Shown here: in pieces, positions 26,131-34,979 of the stretch
How positions within the stretch are numbered: the first letter of the stretch is position 1
Layout: the number at the start of each line of letters is the position of its first letter
NCBI GenBank assembly: GCA_018003015.1
Contig: JAGNEZ010000017.1
Span: 47,411 to 111,410, forward strand
DNA length: 64,000 bases
Direction: 5' to 3'
DNA from: Phycisphaerae bacterium
Lineage (GTDB): Bacteria; Planctomycetota; Phycisphaerae; UBA1845; PWPN01
Translations under genes and position numbers: made by a program
Notes under the pieces: model-generated
The model's input: the letters and a program-made list of their open reading frames with translations, nothing else
What the model was told of the DNA's origin: nothing
Databases searched by the model: none

Positions 26131-26391
26131 GAGGCGCCTCCATTCTGAGACACGGCGGCGGGCAACTCGACCGCACATTGTACACCGCAGCAACACCATG
26201 GCCATGCCACCTGCCGCCAGCGATTCGTCATGTGGTTGCTCTCCAGCGCGGTGGGGTGCGATTTGAGCTGCGCTTTCTCACGTTTCTCTCATTCGACGTC
26301 ACTACCCTACGATCCCAGGCTGGGCGCATCGGGTCCGCTGACAGGCAGCGAATGCGGGTCGGCCGACGTGATATCAATAGGAGACTCTGTC

Positions 26392-27162
26392 ATGGAAAAG
26401 AAATGGATTCAATTGGCTTCGTTTGGCGCTTTGATGATTGGAGTGGCCGCCTTCGCAGTCTGGGCCGAGGGCAAGGCCAAAGAGGTGAAGGTGACTCTGG
26501 ATCAGGTACCGGCCGCTGTTCGCGAGGCGCTCACCAAGGCGGCGGGCAACGCCAAGATTGCCGAGATCGAGAAGGAAACCGAAAACGGGGTGGTAACCTA
26601 CGAGGCGACGTTCTTCGTGGACGGCAAGGAGAAAGAAGTCAAAGTGACGGCCGAGGGCAAGGTGGTCAAAGAGGATGAAGGCGACGAGGACGAGAAGGAG
26701 GGTGACGAGGAGAAGGAGGAAAAGATCGCCATGGACCAGGTGCCGGCCAAGGCTCGCGACGCCCTCATGAAGCTGGTCGGGGACGGCACGGTGACTGAAG
26801 TCGTCAAGGAGATTGAAGACGGCGTGGTGTCGTATGAAGCTGAATGGACGGCCAAGGGCCAAAGCCACGAGGCCGAGGTCACTGAAGAAGGCGCACTGGT
26901 CTCCACCGAGGAGACTGTGGACATGAACGCGGTACCCGAGGCGGTTCGGAAGGCTGCGGCCAAGCGCTTCCCTGCCGGGGCCAAGCTGACGTTCTCGAAG
27001 GAGATTGAGGTGACCTATGAGGTGAGCTGTACGATCGACGGCAAGGAGAAGGAGATCGAGATCTCACCAAGCGGCCAGATCGACGATGACGACGAAGGAG
27101 ATGATGACGAAGAGGATGAGGATGACGATGAGGATGATGAGGAGGATGACGATGACAAGTGA
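26392..27162 (+). CDS. exported protein with three PepSY-like repeats and a polyacidic tail
   Basis: 256 residues from ATG 26392, preceded by AGGAG ten bases upstream. After a signal peptide (LMIGVAAFAVWAEG) there are three repeats of about 65-70 residues, each opening with a Val-Pro pair: LDQVPAAVREAL, MDQVPAKARDAL and MNAVPEAVRKAA, and closing with a YEA/YEV strand plus a K/E-V strand (VVTYEATFFVDGKEKEV, VVSYEAEWTAKGQSHEAEV, TYEVSCTIDGKEKEIEI). This matches PepSY-like domains. The last 25 residues are almost all Asp and Glu (DDDDEGDDDEEDEDDDE and on). A periplasmic metal- or cation-binding role is inferred. A decayed gene and a two-component pair follow on the same strand. Confidence 0.8.
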   Translation: MEKKWIQLASFGALMIGVAAFAVWAEGKAKEVKVTLDQVPAAVREALTKAAGNAKIAEIEKETENGVVTYEATFFVDGKEKEVKVTAEGKVVKEDEGDEDEKEGDEEKEEKIAMDQVPAKARDALMKLVGDGTVTEVVKEIEDGVVSYEAEWTAKGQSHEAEVTEEGALVSTEETVDMNAVPEAVRKAAAKRFPAGAKLTFSKEIEVTYEVSCTIDGKEKEIEISPSGQIDDDDEGDDDEEDEDDDEDDEEDDDDK

Positions 27163-27255
27163 GCCAGGGTCTCAGCTTTCGGCGAGTGAGTGAGGCCCGT
27201 TCACGAAGTGCTTGCGAGGGGCCGGCGATAAGCGGGTCCTCGCTGTCCGGCGAGG

Positions 27256-27651
27256 ATGGCCCGGCCTTCAGGTTGGGGATGCCCGGTCACCCTAGTTGGC
27301 GAAAAGTACTATCAGGAGGCCGCGCCGGAAAAAGTGATGGGTCGGGCCGAGGGCGTCAGCCTGAACGAAGCCCAGAAGACACCCGCGGGCAACCTCGAGA
27401 AATGCCTGCATGTCAAGGAAACCACGCTGCTGGAGCGGGGCATGAGTCACAAGGGGTAGGCTCCGGGCGTAGGGTTGCCCAAGGGCAAGAGCTTCCCGCT
27501 GGTGAAGGTCGAACCGGTGGAGGTGAAGACCGTCCTCCGCTCCGGAAAGACCCTCGCGAGGGAAAAGCCTGAGGTCTTCTGCGAAGCGAAGGATCGGCCG
27601 TGGGGTATAATCCACGAGTTCAAGGTGAGCCCTGGCGGGCAAGCTCTGTAG
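27256..27651 (+). pseudogene. decayed gene: remnant of a secreted family with internal TAG stop
   Basis: In one frame the translation reads VGEKYYQEAAPEKVMGRAE, then TPAGNLEKCLHVKETTLLE and GMSHKG, a TAG stop at 27457-27459, then APGVGLPKGKSFPLVKVEP and on to a TAG at 27649. The pattern (TPAG-x2-E-x-CL-x-VKETT-x-LE, then K-x-(stop)-APGVGL) closely resembles a family of planctomycete secreted proteins that have a Tyr where the stop lies. The N-terminus is missing: upstream the same frame meets stops within 100 bases. Either a pseudogene or a sequencing error at that codon. It sits between the PepSY-repeat gene and the response regulator. Confidence 0.6.
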
Positions 27652-27768
27652 CCCGACCGAGGACCGATCATGGCGGGGAGGGCGAGGGCCTGGCCCAGCG
27701 GGGCACGGACCGCGGCAGGTCTTCGTCGCCTTCGATTCGCCGGATGACCTGAAAAGCGTCGTGCTCGC

Positions 27769-28446
27769 ATGCGGATCCTGCTGGTTGAAGATTATGCTCC
27801 GTTGCGGAAATCGACGGCCCAGGGCCTCGAGGAGGCCGGGTTCGCGGTCGATGCCGCGGCCGACGGGGAAGAGGGGCTGTGGTACGCCAAGTCGAACGAC
27901 TACGACGTCATCATTCTGGACTTGATGCTTCCGGGTATCGATGGCCTGACCATTCTGAAACGCTTGCGCGAGGCCGGCAGCGCGGTTCATGTCCTGATTC
28001 TTACCGCTCGCGACACGCTGGAGGACAGGGTGAAGGGTCTGAACATCGGAGCGGATGACTACCTGATCAAGCCGTTCGCGTTCGAGGAACTGCTGGCCCG
28101 CGTGCGGGCCCTGGTGCGGCGACGATATGAGACCAAGAACCCGGTGATTCGGATCGGTGATCTGGAGATCGACACCGCCGGCCGGGTGGTCCGCCGTGCC
28201 GGGGAAACGATCGAATTGACCGCCCGCGAATACGCTTTGCTGGAGTATCTGGCCTTGCGCGCCGGCCAACTCGTGAGTCGAACAGAGATCTGGGAACACG
28301 TGTACGATTTCCACTCGTCTGCACAAAGCAACGTGGTGGACGTTTACATCGGCTACCTGCGGCACAAAACCGAACGCGAAGGCACAACTCGCCTCATCCA
28401 CACGCGCCGCGGGCAGGGATATGTTCTGGAGGAGGAGTCGGGATGA
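27769..28446 (+). CDS. OmpR/PhoB-family response regulator
   Basis: 225 residues: a receiver domain (phosphoacceptor D51 in VIILDLMLPG, acidic pair E7-D8, T-A-R in LILTARD and K in DYLIKPFAFEE) joined to a winged-helix DNA-binding domain (ELTAREYALLEYL, SNVVDVYIGYLRHK, IHTRRGQGYVLEE). It should bind DNA as a dimer when phosphorylated by the histidine kinase encoded next, with which it overlaps by four bases (ATGA at 28443). It is related to the CusR/CopR/QseB type. The PepSY-repeat protein gene upstream is a plausible target. Confidence 0.93.
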   Translation: MRILLVEDYAPLRKSTAQGLEEAGFAVDAAADGEEGLWYAKSNDYDVIILDLMLPGIDGLTILKRLREAGSAVHVLILTARDTLEDRVKGLNIGADDYLIKPFAFEELLARVRALVRRRYETKNPVIRIGDLEIDTAGRVVRRAGETIELTAREYALLEYLALRAGQLVSRTEIWEHVYDFHSSAQSNVVDVYIGYLRHKTEREGTTRLIHTRRGQGYVLEEESG

Positions 28447-29894
28447 GGTCCATGCGGTCACGACTGCTGCTGGGCACAGTGGCCGGGGCGGCGCTGATTC
28501 TGTCGACGACAGGTGTGACCCTCTACTTGGTGGTTCGGGCATCGCTGACGGCGGAGTTTGACAAGGCTCTGGCAGACAAGGCTCGAACCCTGGCGGCCAT
28601 GGCGGAAATCGAGAACGGCCGGGTGGAGTTGGACATCAAGGATCTGGATATGCCTGAGTTCCGGCGATCCGACCGGCCGGAGTATCTGCAGGTCTGGAAA
28701 GCCGACGGCGGGGTCATGTATCGCTCGCCTTCGCTGGGGCGCGGGGACCTCGGTCAGCGCCAAGGATCGCTCGATGCCCCGCGATTCCATCCGGCCATTC
28801 TGCCGGATGGCGAGGCTGGCCGGGTGATCAGCGTGACCTTCCAGCCCCGCCCAGAAAGCGAAAAGGGAGTGCTACGCCCTCCGCCTTCGCAGGACAGTCC
28901 GCGACTTGCGTTGGCTCTCGCTCGGCGCACCGGCGAGGTCGACGCGGTGCTTGCCCGATTGAGGTATCTACTGGTCATTGTGGGAGGGGTGGCGGTCCTC
29001 GTAACCAGCATCGCCCTGGTGTCCGTGGTCCACGGCGGCCTGGGACCGTTGCGACGCCTGGCCGAGCGGCTAGAGGATTTGGATGGTGAAAACCTCTCCG
29101 CTCGCGTCGAGCTCCCACGCGCCCCCACCGAGCTGGCTCCGATCGTTGATCGCCTGAACGATCTCCTGGCCCGGTTGGAGGCGTCGTTTCGTCGCGAGAA
29201 AGCGTTCACGTCCGACGTCGCCCACGAACTGCGGACCCCACTGGCTGGCCTGCGGAGCACGCTCGAGGTTTCAGCGTCGAAGCCACGCGAAGCCGACGCT
29301 TATCAAACCGCCATTCAGGAAAGCCTGGCCATCACCCGCCAGATGCAGACCATGGTCCAGAACCTCCTCTGCCTTGCCCGCCTGGAGACAGACCAGGTTC
29401 ATGCTGCCCGCGAATGCGTGGAAGTGACCACACTGCTACGGGAATGCTGGGGAATGGTGAATCGAGAGGCGATGGAACGAGGACTGCGAATCACGTGGGA
29501 TTTGGCGGACCCCTGCCTCGTCGAGACCGATAGCCACAAGCTCCGCCAGGTGTTCCAGAACCTGCTCGACAATGCGGTCACTTACACTGATGGGGGTGGT
29601 TCAATCGAGATCAAGGCCAAGGCGAGCGATTCACGGGCTCTGATCGAAATCACCAATACGGGATGCCGGCTTGCCCCCAAGGACAGCGAAAGGGTTTTCG
29701 ATCGTTTCTGGCGCGGCGATAGCACGCGGGGGGATACCGGAGTTCACTGCGGCCTGGGCCTATCGCTCGCTCAGAGGCTCGTCGCCCTGCTGAAGGGGGA
29801 TATCCAGGCCGAATCAACGAGAGACGGTCGTTTCTGCGTTCGCGTTTCGGTCGGGTCTTGGGTACGCCGCCCCGCCCTGCCGGCCGCTCCGTAG
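28443..29894 (+). CDS. sensor histidine kinase, EnvZ/CusS type
   Basis: 483 residues: an N-terminal membrane helix (about 10-32), a periplasmic sensing region of about 140 residues, a second helix (about 174-197), a HAMP linker (GPLRRLAERLEDLDGENLSA), the dimerisation/phosphoacceptor box SDVAHELRTPLAGL (H261) and an HATPase domain: N box QVFQNLLDNAVTY and G2 box HCGLGLSLAQR. The usual G1 motif DxGxG is degenerate (EITNTGCRL), which may weaken kinase activity relative to phosphatase activity. It shares an ATGA overlap with the response regulator. Its stop is eight bases from the end of the convergent bpt gene. Confidence 0.9.
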   Translation: MRSMRSRLLLGTVAGAALILSTTGVTLYLVVRASLTAEFDKALADKARTLAAMAEIENGRVELDIKDLDMPEFRRSDRPEYLQVWKADGGVMYRSPSLGRGDLGQRQGSLDAPRFHPAILPDGEAGRVISVTFQPRPESEKGVLRPPPSQDSPRLALALARRTGEVDAVLARLRYLLVIVGGVAVLVTSIALVSVVHGGLGPLRRLAERLEDLDGENLSARVELPRAPTELAPIVDRLNDLLARLEASFRREKAFTSDVAHELRTPLAGLRSTLEVSASKPREADAYQTAIQESLAITRQMQTMVQNLLCLARLETDQVHAARECVEVTTLLRECWGMVNREAMERGLRITWDLADPCLVETDSHKLRQVFQNLLDNAVTYTDGGGSIEIKAKASDSRALIEITNTGCRLAPKDSERVFDRFWRGDSTRGDTGVHCGLGLSLAQRLVALLKGDIQAESTRDGRFCVRVSVGSWVRRPALPAAP

Positions 29895-29902
29895 GCCGCC
29901 TG

Positions 29903-30535
29903 TCAAGTCATCCGATGCCAGCCAGCCGCAAAGTCGAGCACCTCGCAGGGGCGGAACCGGCTCTTGTAGTTCATCTTGCGGCAATCCCGTACATAGTAGC
30001 CCAGGTACAGATACGGAACGCCGAGTTGTCGGCAGTACGCGATGCTCCACAGGATGTTGAATGTGCCCAGCGAACGCTGGGACAGGTCGGGTTCGAAGAA
30101 GCAGTAGACCGTGCTGACGGCTTTGGGTTCCACGTCGATGATGGCCGCGCCAACCAGGTCCGCGCCCAGCCGGAAGACGACTTCCCGAGTCACGACGGGC
30201 GAGTCATACAGGAACTCGGTGAACTCCTCACGACTGGCGGCCATCTTGCCGTCGTGCCGGGCATCCAGGTACCGGCGGAACAACTCGTATTTCTCGGCGG
30301 ACGGATCCGGATCGCCAATCTCGACGCTCAGGTCGCGGTTGCGGCGCAGGCAGCGGTTCTGAGCGCGGTCCGGTCTGAACTCCGCGACCGGGACGCGGAT
30401 CGCTTGGCACTGGTCGCATTGGCGGCAGGTGGGTCGGTAGAACAGCCTGCCGCTGCGTCGGAAGTTCTGGTCCATGAGGTCGTGGTACAAGCCTGGCGAA
30501 AGCGAGGCGGTCATGAACGACACCGCGCAAGACAA
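29903..30535 (-). CDS. bpt: aspartate/glutamate leucyltransferase (N-end rule)
   Basis: The 210 residues from TTG 30535 match Bpt: FRRSGRLFYRPTCRQCDQC, FTEFLYDSP, YCFFEPDLSQRSLGTFNILW, YLYLGYYVRDCRKMNYKSRF and RPCEVLD. It transfers Leu from leucyl-tRNA to proteins with N-terminal Asp or Glu, marking them for ClpAP. The family's conserved N-terminal CSYLPNR motif lies upstream, in frame, at about 30538-30558, so the TTG start is probably too short. No ATG, GTG or TTG is available between there and the cysK stop; candidates are CTG 30577 and ATC 30607, the latter nine bases after AGGAGG. Translation therefore probably starts at a rare codon. Confidence 0.85.
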   Translation of the reverse strand: MSCAVSFMTASLSPGLYHDLMDQNFRRSGRLFYRPTCRQCDQCQAIRVPVAEFRPDRAQNRCLRRNRDLSVEIGDPDPSAEKYELFRRYLDARHDGKMAASREEFTEFLYDSPVVTREVVFRLGADLVGAAIIDVEPKAVSTVYCFFEPDLSQRSLGTFNILWSIAYCRQLGVPYLYLGYYVRDCRKMNYKSRFRPCEVLDFAAGWHRMT

Positions 30536-30611
30536 CCGGTTGGGCAGGTAGGAGCAGGGACGCTCGGTGCCGGGCAGGACGTGGATCTGGGTGGCGGCCC
30601 GGGCGATCGTC

Positions 30612-31556
30612 CTAGCCCTCCTGGAAGAGAGGCGTGGACAGGTAGCGCTCGCCGGCGCTGGCCAGGATGGCGATGATCATCTTGCCGGCGTTCTCGACCC
30701 GGCCGGCGACCTGGGCGGCGGCGCACAGGGCGGCGCCGGATGAGATGCCGCAGAGAATGCCCTCTTCCTTGGCCGCCCGGCGGGCCCAGGCGAAGGCGTC
30801 CTCGTTGGTCACCTGCACGACGTCGTCGATGATGCCGATGTTCAGCACGTCGGGAATGAACCCGGCGCCGATGCCTTGGATCTTGTGGGGTCCGGCGGCA
30901 AGTTCCTTGCCCGCTCGCTTCTGGGTGATGACCGGCGAGGCCGCTGGCTCCACGGCGATGCATTGGAACGAAGGCTTGCGCTTCTTGAGCTCCTCGCCGA
31001 TGCCGGTGATGGTGCCGCCCGTGCCAACGCCGGCGACGAGAATGTCCGCCTTCCCGTCGGTGTCGTTCCAGATCTCCTGGGCGGTGGTCCTGCGGTGCAT
31101 GGCCGGGTTGGCCGGGTTCTGGAACTGCTGGGGCATGATCGCGCCGGGCGTGTCGCGGACGATCTGCTCCGCCCGGGCGATGGCTCCACGCATGCCTTCC
31201 TGGGCGGGCGTGAGCACGACCTCGGCGCCCAAAGCCCGCAGCAGACTCCGCCGTTCGATCGACATGCTCTCGGGCATGGTCAGGACGAGCCTGTAGCCCT
31301 TGGCCGCGCACACGAAGGCCAGGGCGATGCCGGTGTTGCCCGAGGTGGGTTCAACCAGCAGGGTATCCTTGGTGATCTTCCCCGCCCGCTCGCCGGTCTC
31401 GATCATGGCCACCCCAATGCGATCCTTCACGCTCGACAACGGGTTGAAGTACTCGAGCTTGGCGTAGACCGTGGCCGGCGCCTTGATGATCCGGTTGATC
31501 CGCACCAGCGGCGTGCTGCCGATCGTCTGAGTGATGTCATCGTAGAGCCGGGCCAT
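30612..31556 (-). CDS. cysK: cysteine synthase A (O-acetylserine sulfhydrylase)
   Basis: 314 residues, fold-type II PLP enzyme. [11 protein letters not shown] carries the PLP lysine, TSGNTGIAL the substrate-binding loop, [10 protein letters not shown] the phosphate-binding loop and GISSGAAL the Ser that contacts the pyridine nitrogen. It makes cysteine from O-acetylserine and sulfide in the cytoplasm. No serine acetyltransferase gene is nearby. The start ATG 31556 has GAGGAG ten bases upstream. The stop is next to the bpt ribosome site (AGGAGG at 30617-30622, inside this coding sequence). Confidence 0.94.
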   Translation of the reverse strand: MARLYDDITQTIGSTPLVRINRIIKAPATVYAKLEYFNPLSSVKDRIGVAMIETGERAGKITKDTLLVEPTSGNTGIALAFVCAAKGYRLVLTMPESMSIERRSLLRALGAEVVLTPAQEGMRGAIARAEQIVRDTPGAIMPQQFQNPANPAMHRRTTAQEIWNDTDGKADILVAGVGTGGTITGIGEELKKRKPSFQCIAVEPAASPVITQKRAGKELAAGPHKIQGIGAGFIPDVLNIGIIDDVVQVTNEDAFAWARRAAKEEGILCGISSGAALCAAAQVAGRVENAGKMIIAILASAGERYLSTPLFQEG

Positions 31557-31645
31557 GCGAGGTACTCCTCGACCAGGTGTGTCAACGCCGTGACGTCAGC
31601 GTCAAGAGGATAATAGCGCGGGCGGCGGAAAGCGTCAAACGGAAC

Positions 31646-32275
31646 TCACGCCACCTCCGCCGATCCGAGCAGGGCGCCAAGCTGTTCCCGCAGGCCCTTG
31701 AGGGCTTGGCCGCGATGGCTGACCTCGTGCTTTCGGGCGGAGGTCATCTCGGCAGTGGTCATTCCGTCCGGGTCGTACCAGAAATGAGGATCATAGCCGA
31801 AGCCGTTGGAGCCCCGGGCTTGGTCAATGATCCGGCCTTCGATCGTACCTTCGGCTGACGCGAGGCAGCGCAGGCCGTCGGACAAGACCACGACACACCG
31901 GAATCGAGCCGACCGCCTTGCGTGCGGAACACCGGCCAGTTTCTGGATCAGCAGCAGGTTGTTCGCCTTCGCTCCAGCCTTCTCGCCGGCATAGCGGGCG
32001 GAGCGGACGCCGGGTTCGCCGGCCAGGGCGTCGACCTCGAGCCCGGAGTCGTCGGCGATCGTCCAGAGTCCGGTCCTGCGGGCGTAGTAATGGGCTTTGA
32101 GCTCGGCGTTGGCCCGCAAGGTGCGGCCGTCCTCAACCGGCTCGGCGATACCCGGGTACTCCGACAGCCGCCGCCAGCGGATGAGCGGTTCCATGCCGGC
32201 CTCGACGATGGAGAGGATCTCTTCCATCTCTCGGGCCTTGTCCTGGTTCCCTGTTGCCAGCAAGATCTCGCGCAT
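31646..32275 (-). CDS. rdgB: dITP/XTP pyrophosphatase (non-canonical purine NTPase)
   Basis: 209 residues of the RdgB/HAM1 family. The N-terminal LLATGNQDKAREMEEIL, the ADDSGLEVDALAGEPGVRSARYAG active-site region (shown as ADDSGLEVDAL and PGVRSARYAG), GSNGFGYDPHFWY and the C-terminal SHRGQALKGL are all present. It hydrolyses dITP, ITP and XTP to monophosphates, keeping damaged purines out of DNA and RNA. The product is cytoplasmic. In many bacteria rdgB lies near rph, as here with one gene between them. Confidence 0.93.
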   Translation of the reverse strand: MREILLATGNQDKAREMEEILSIVEAGMEPLIRWRRLSEYPGIAEPVEDGRTLRANAELKAHYYARRTGLWTIADDSGLEVDALAGEPGVRSARYAGEKAGAKANNLLLIQKLAGVPHARRSARFRCVVVLSDGLRCLASAEGTIEGRIIDQARGSNGFGYDPHFWYDPDGMTTAEMTSARKHEVSHRGQALKGLREQLGALLGSAEVA

Positions 32276-32388
32276 TGGAGTTCATCCGTTCTTGTGATCG
32301 TCTCTTCGGCCGCAGTGCACGATCGGGTCGAATCGCCGGGCGGAGAGACCCGGTTCGAGAGGCCGTGGGGGCGTGCCCCGGTCCGTCC

Positions 32389-33213
32389 TCACGGGGGCGC
32401 CGCGGGCATGGCGTCGCGGTCCGCCGGTCGGTTTCGCGGCACGGGCACGAGAATCGAAGGCGGCACGGCCATCTCGCCGCTGAGGCCGGTCCTCTTGACC
32501 CGATGCAGGTTCTCGAGGGTGTAGCGGAACTCCTCCGGTCGGCGGGCGATGAGCTGTTCGACCCGCGGCCCGAACCGTATTCCCTGGGCGGTGTGAATCA
32601 GGTCCGACTCGTCGAAATCGCCGACGAACACGAAGCTCTTAGCATCCTCGTGCCAGTAGTATGCGTTGAAGCCCTCTTCGCGAAGCAGTCTGACGTACTC
32701 CTCGGCCGCCTCGCGCCGCTCCTGGAAGGTCGGCGTACTGTAGAACACGCCGATCTGGAGGGTGTGCGTTCCCTGGCAGCGTACGACTTCCCACTCGCCG
32801 CCGCCGATCGCCGTGCCGGTAGTCACCAGCTCGGGCTTGGCCATGCGGAAGAGCGGAGTCTGGTTGATGACGACTCGCTGAAGGAGGTCCATATCGCGCA
32901 GGTAGTCCGGCGGAAAGACGAGCCGTTCGCCGCTTGCCGAGGGCACCTTGACGTACTCGCCGTAGTAGACGGTGCTGCTCTTGGGTGTGGTGACCACCTG
33001 GATCTTGCGGGCCTGGAGATCTTTGACCTGCCCGAGGAGGCTCGCCACCTGCTTGCAGGTCTCTTCATGGTTGGGACCTTCTCGGTGGTAGCAGCGAATC
33101 CGCCACTTCTCGACCTTCTGGGAGCCGCCGAAGAGGCCGCCCCCGCCCGGACCCCCGCAGCCGGAAAGCAGGGCCAGGGTCAACGAACTTGCCAGAACGA
33201 CTCGGATGAACAT
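32389..33213 (-). CDS. lipoprotein with SPOR-like domain
   Basis: 274 residues. The lipobox LLSGC gives lipid-modified C19, followed by a Gly-rich linker (GGPGGGGLFGGSQ). In the second half TLQIGVFYS, AAEEYVRLLREEGFNAYYWHE and SFVFVGDF have the beta-alpha-beta-alpha-beta layout of a SPOR-like domain, which in known proteins binds denuded peptidoglycan at division sites. I infer this from pattern only. The C-terminal 60 residues are Pro- and Arg-rich. It lies between rph and rdgB on the same strand; its role there is unknown. Confidence 0.7.
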   Translation of the reverse strand: MFIRVVLASSLTLALLSGCGGPGGGGLFGGSQKVEKWRIRCYHREGPNHEETCKQVASLLGQVKDLQARKIQVVTTPKSSTVYYGEYVKVPSASGERLVFPPDYLRDMDLLQRVVINQTPLFRMAKPELVTTGTAIGGGEWEVVRCQGTHTLQIGVFYSTPTFQERREAAEEYVRLLREEGFNAYYWHEDAKSFVFVGDFDESDLIHTAQGIRFGPRVEQLIARRPEEFRYTLENLHRVKRTGLSGEMAVPPSILVPVPRNRPADRDAMPAAPP

Positions 33214-33251
33214 GGGATGCTCTCATTCTGGGCTGTGGGTTGCCAACTCAA

Positions 33252-33974
33252 TCACTTCCTCCTGGCCAGGGCGTTGCCTTGGGCGGCGATCAGTTGCCTG
33301 ATCCCGCGACCGGCCAGCGTCATCATGCGGTCCAACTCGGAGCGGGTGAAGGTCGCGCCTTCGCCGCTGCCCTGGACCTCGACCAGTTTGCCCGACGCGG
33401 TCATAGCCACGTTGAAATCGACCTCGGCCCGCGAGTCTTCGGCGTAGTCCAGGTCCAGCAGCAACCGCCCGTCGACCTTGCCCACGCTGATCGCCGCCAC
33501 CGGCTCGGCGATCGGCGATCGGTCGATCTTGCTCTCGGCCATCAGCCGGCGGACGGCATCGGTCAGGGCGACATACGCTCCGGTGATCGCGGCCGTCCGC
33601 GTGCCGCCGTCGGCCTGGATCACATCGCAGTCCAGCCAGATGCTTCGCTCGCCCAGGGCGGTGAAGTCCACCACGCTGCGGATCACGCGTCCGATGAGGC
33701 GCTGGATTTCGGTGGCCCGCCCGTCGGCTTGAATGCGGTGCCGCGGCCGTCGCGCCCCGGTCGAACCGGGCAGCATATCGTATTCGGCCGTGACCCAGCC
33801 CAAGCCCTTGCCCTCGCGCCACTTGGGGACGGACTCTTCGATCGTGGCGGTGCACAGCACGACGGTCTGGCCGGTCCGGATGAGCACGGAGCCGGGCGCA
33901 GCCCGCGTGTAGCCGCGAGTGATCTGGAGGGGACGCAACTCATCGGCTCGGCGGCCATCGGTTCGTCTGGGCAT
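33252..33974 (-). CDS. rph: ribonuclease PH
   Basis: 240 residues, complete. Hallmarks: RTDGRRADELRPLQITRGY, GQTVVLCTATIEESVPKW, EYDMLPGSTGARRPR, RATEIQRLIGRVIRSVVD, IWLDCDVIQADGGTRTAAI (phosphate-binding region), DLDYAEDSRAEVDFNVAMT and EVQGSGEGATFTRSELD. A phosphorolytic 3'-5' exonuclease that trims tRNA 3' ends and is a hexamer in known cases. No strong ribosome site is visible before ATG 33974. It sits downstream of argF on the same strand with a 34-base gap. Confidence 0.95.
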   Translation of the reverse strand: MPRRTDGRRADELRPLQITRGYTRAAPGSVLIRTGQTVVLCTATIEESVPKWREGKGLGWVTAEYDMLPGSTGARRPRHRIQADGRATEIQRLIGRVIRSVVDFTALGERSIWLDCDVIQADGGTRTAAITGAYVALTDAVRRLMAESKIDRSPIAEPVAAISVGKVDGRLLLDLDYAEDSRAEVDFNVAMTASGKLVEVQGSGEGATFTRSELDRMMTLAGRGIRQLIAAQGNALARRK

Positions 33975-34007
33975 AGGGTCATTCTCGCTTCTCGGCGGCC
34001 GGGCGGC

Positions 34008-34979
34008 TCATTTCTTCGCGTCGGCCGCGTTGGTCAGCAGGACTTCGAGCAGCGCCCGCTGGGAATGCAGCCGGTTCTCGGCCTGCTGGAAGACGATGGA
34101 CTGCGATCCATCCAGCACTTCGCTGGTGATTTCGTCGCCACGGTGGGCCGGCAGGCAGTGCATGACCACGGCCGTCGGCTGAGCCGCCTTCATCAGTTCG
34201 GCGTTGATCTGGAAGCCGGTGAAATCCCTGGCCCGCTGCTCGGCCTCCCCCTCCTGACCCATGCTGGTCCACACGTCGGTGTAGACCACGTCGGCGTCCT
34301 TGACCGCTTCGGCCGGCTGATTGGTTTCGGCGAAGGAGGCTCCGCTCTTGGCGGCCATCATCTGGGCGGACTCGACCTGCCCGCGGTCCAGGCGGTAGCC
34401 TTCCGGGGCCGCGATCACGAATCGCATCCCGGTTTTCAGGCAGCCGTTCAGCAGCGAGCGGGCGACGTTGTTGGCGTCGCCGATGTAGGCCAGCTTGCGG
34501 CCGTGCAGTTCGCTGAAACGTTCCTTGATGGTCATGAGGTCGGCCAGCGCCTGGCAGGGATGGGCCCAATCGCTCAGGCCGTTCACCACCGGCACCGAGC
34601 TGAACGCGGACAGCTCCACCACCAGCTGGTGTCCGAAGACTCTGGCCATGATCACGTCGCACATGGAGGAGATTACCCGGGCGACGTCTCGGACGTCTTC
34701 GCGCCGGGTGATTCCGACATGCTGGTCGTCGAGGTTGACGGCATGTCCACCGAGCTGGACCATGGCGGCCTCGAAGCCAAGCCGGGTCCGCAGTGACGCC
34801 TTCTGGAAGATCATCGCCAGGACCTTACCCTGCCACACGGGCTTGAACTTGCCCTGCTTGAACTCGCTCTTCCGGCGGATGCTGAAGTCGATCAGCGTCT
34901 TGAGGACGTCGGCGTCCACGTCGCGGATGGCCAGGAAGTGTTTCAAGGACCGCAGGGTTTGCGGGATGTCGCTGTTCAT
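34008..34979 (-). CDS. argF: ornithine carbamoyltransferase
   Basis: 323 residues. Carbamoyl-phosphate site: SLRTRLGFEAAMVQLGGHA (the family usually has STRTR; here Leu replaces Thr); HPCQALADL; ornithine-binding HCLPAHRGDEI. The Thr-to-Leu change in SxRTR occurs in some members of this family, including N-acetyl- or N-succinylornithine carbamoyltransferases, so the true substrate should be checked. It forms citrulline (or its acyl derivative) from carbamoyl phosphate. Start overlaps the argD stop by four bases (ATGA). Confidence 0.88.
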   Translation of the reverse strand: MNSDIPQTLRSLKHFLAIRDVDADVLKTLIDFSIRRKSEFKQGKFKPVWQGKVLAMIFQKASLRTRLGFEAAMVQLGGHAVNLDDQHVGITRREDVRDVARVISSMCDVIMARVFGHQLVVELSAFSSVPVVNGLSDWAHPCQALADLMTIKERFSELHGRKLAYIGDANNVARSLLNGCLKTGMRFVIAAPEGYRLDRGQVESAQMMAAKSGASFAETNQPAEAVKDADVVYTDVWTSMGQEGEAEQRARDFTGFQINAELMKAAQPTAVVMHCLPAHRGDEITSEVLDGSQSIVFQQAENRLHSQRALLEVLLTNAADAKK

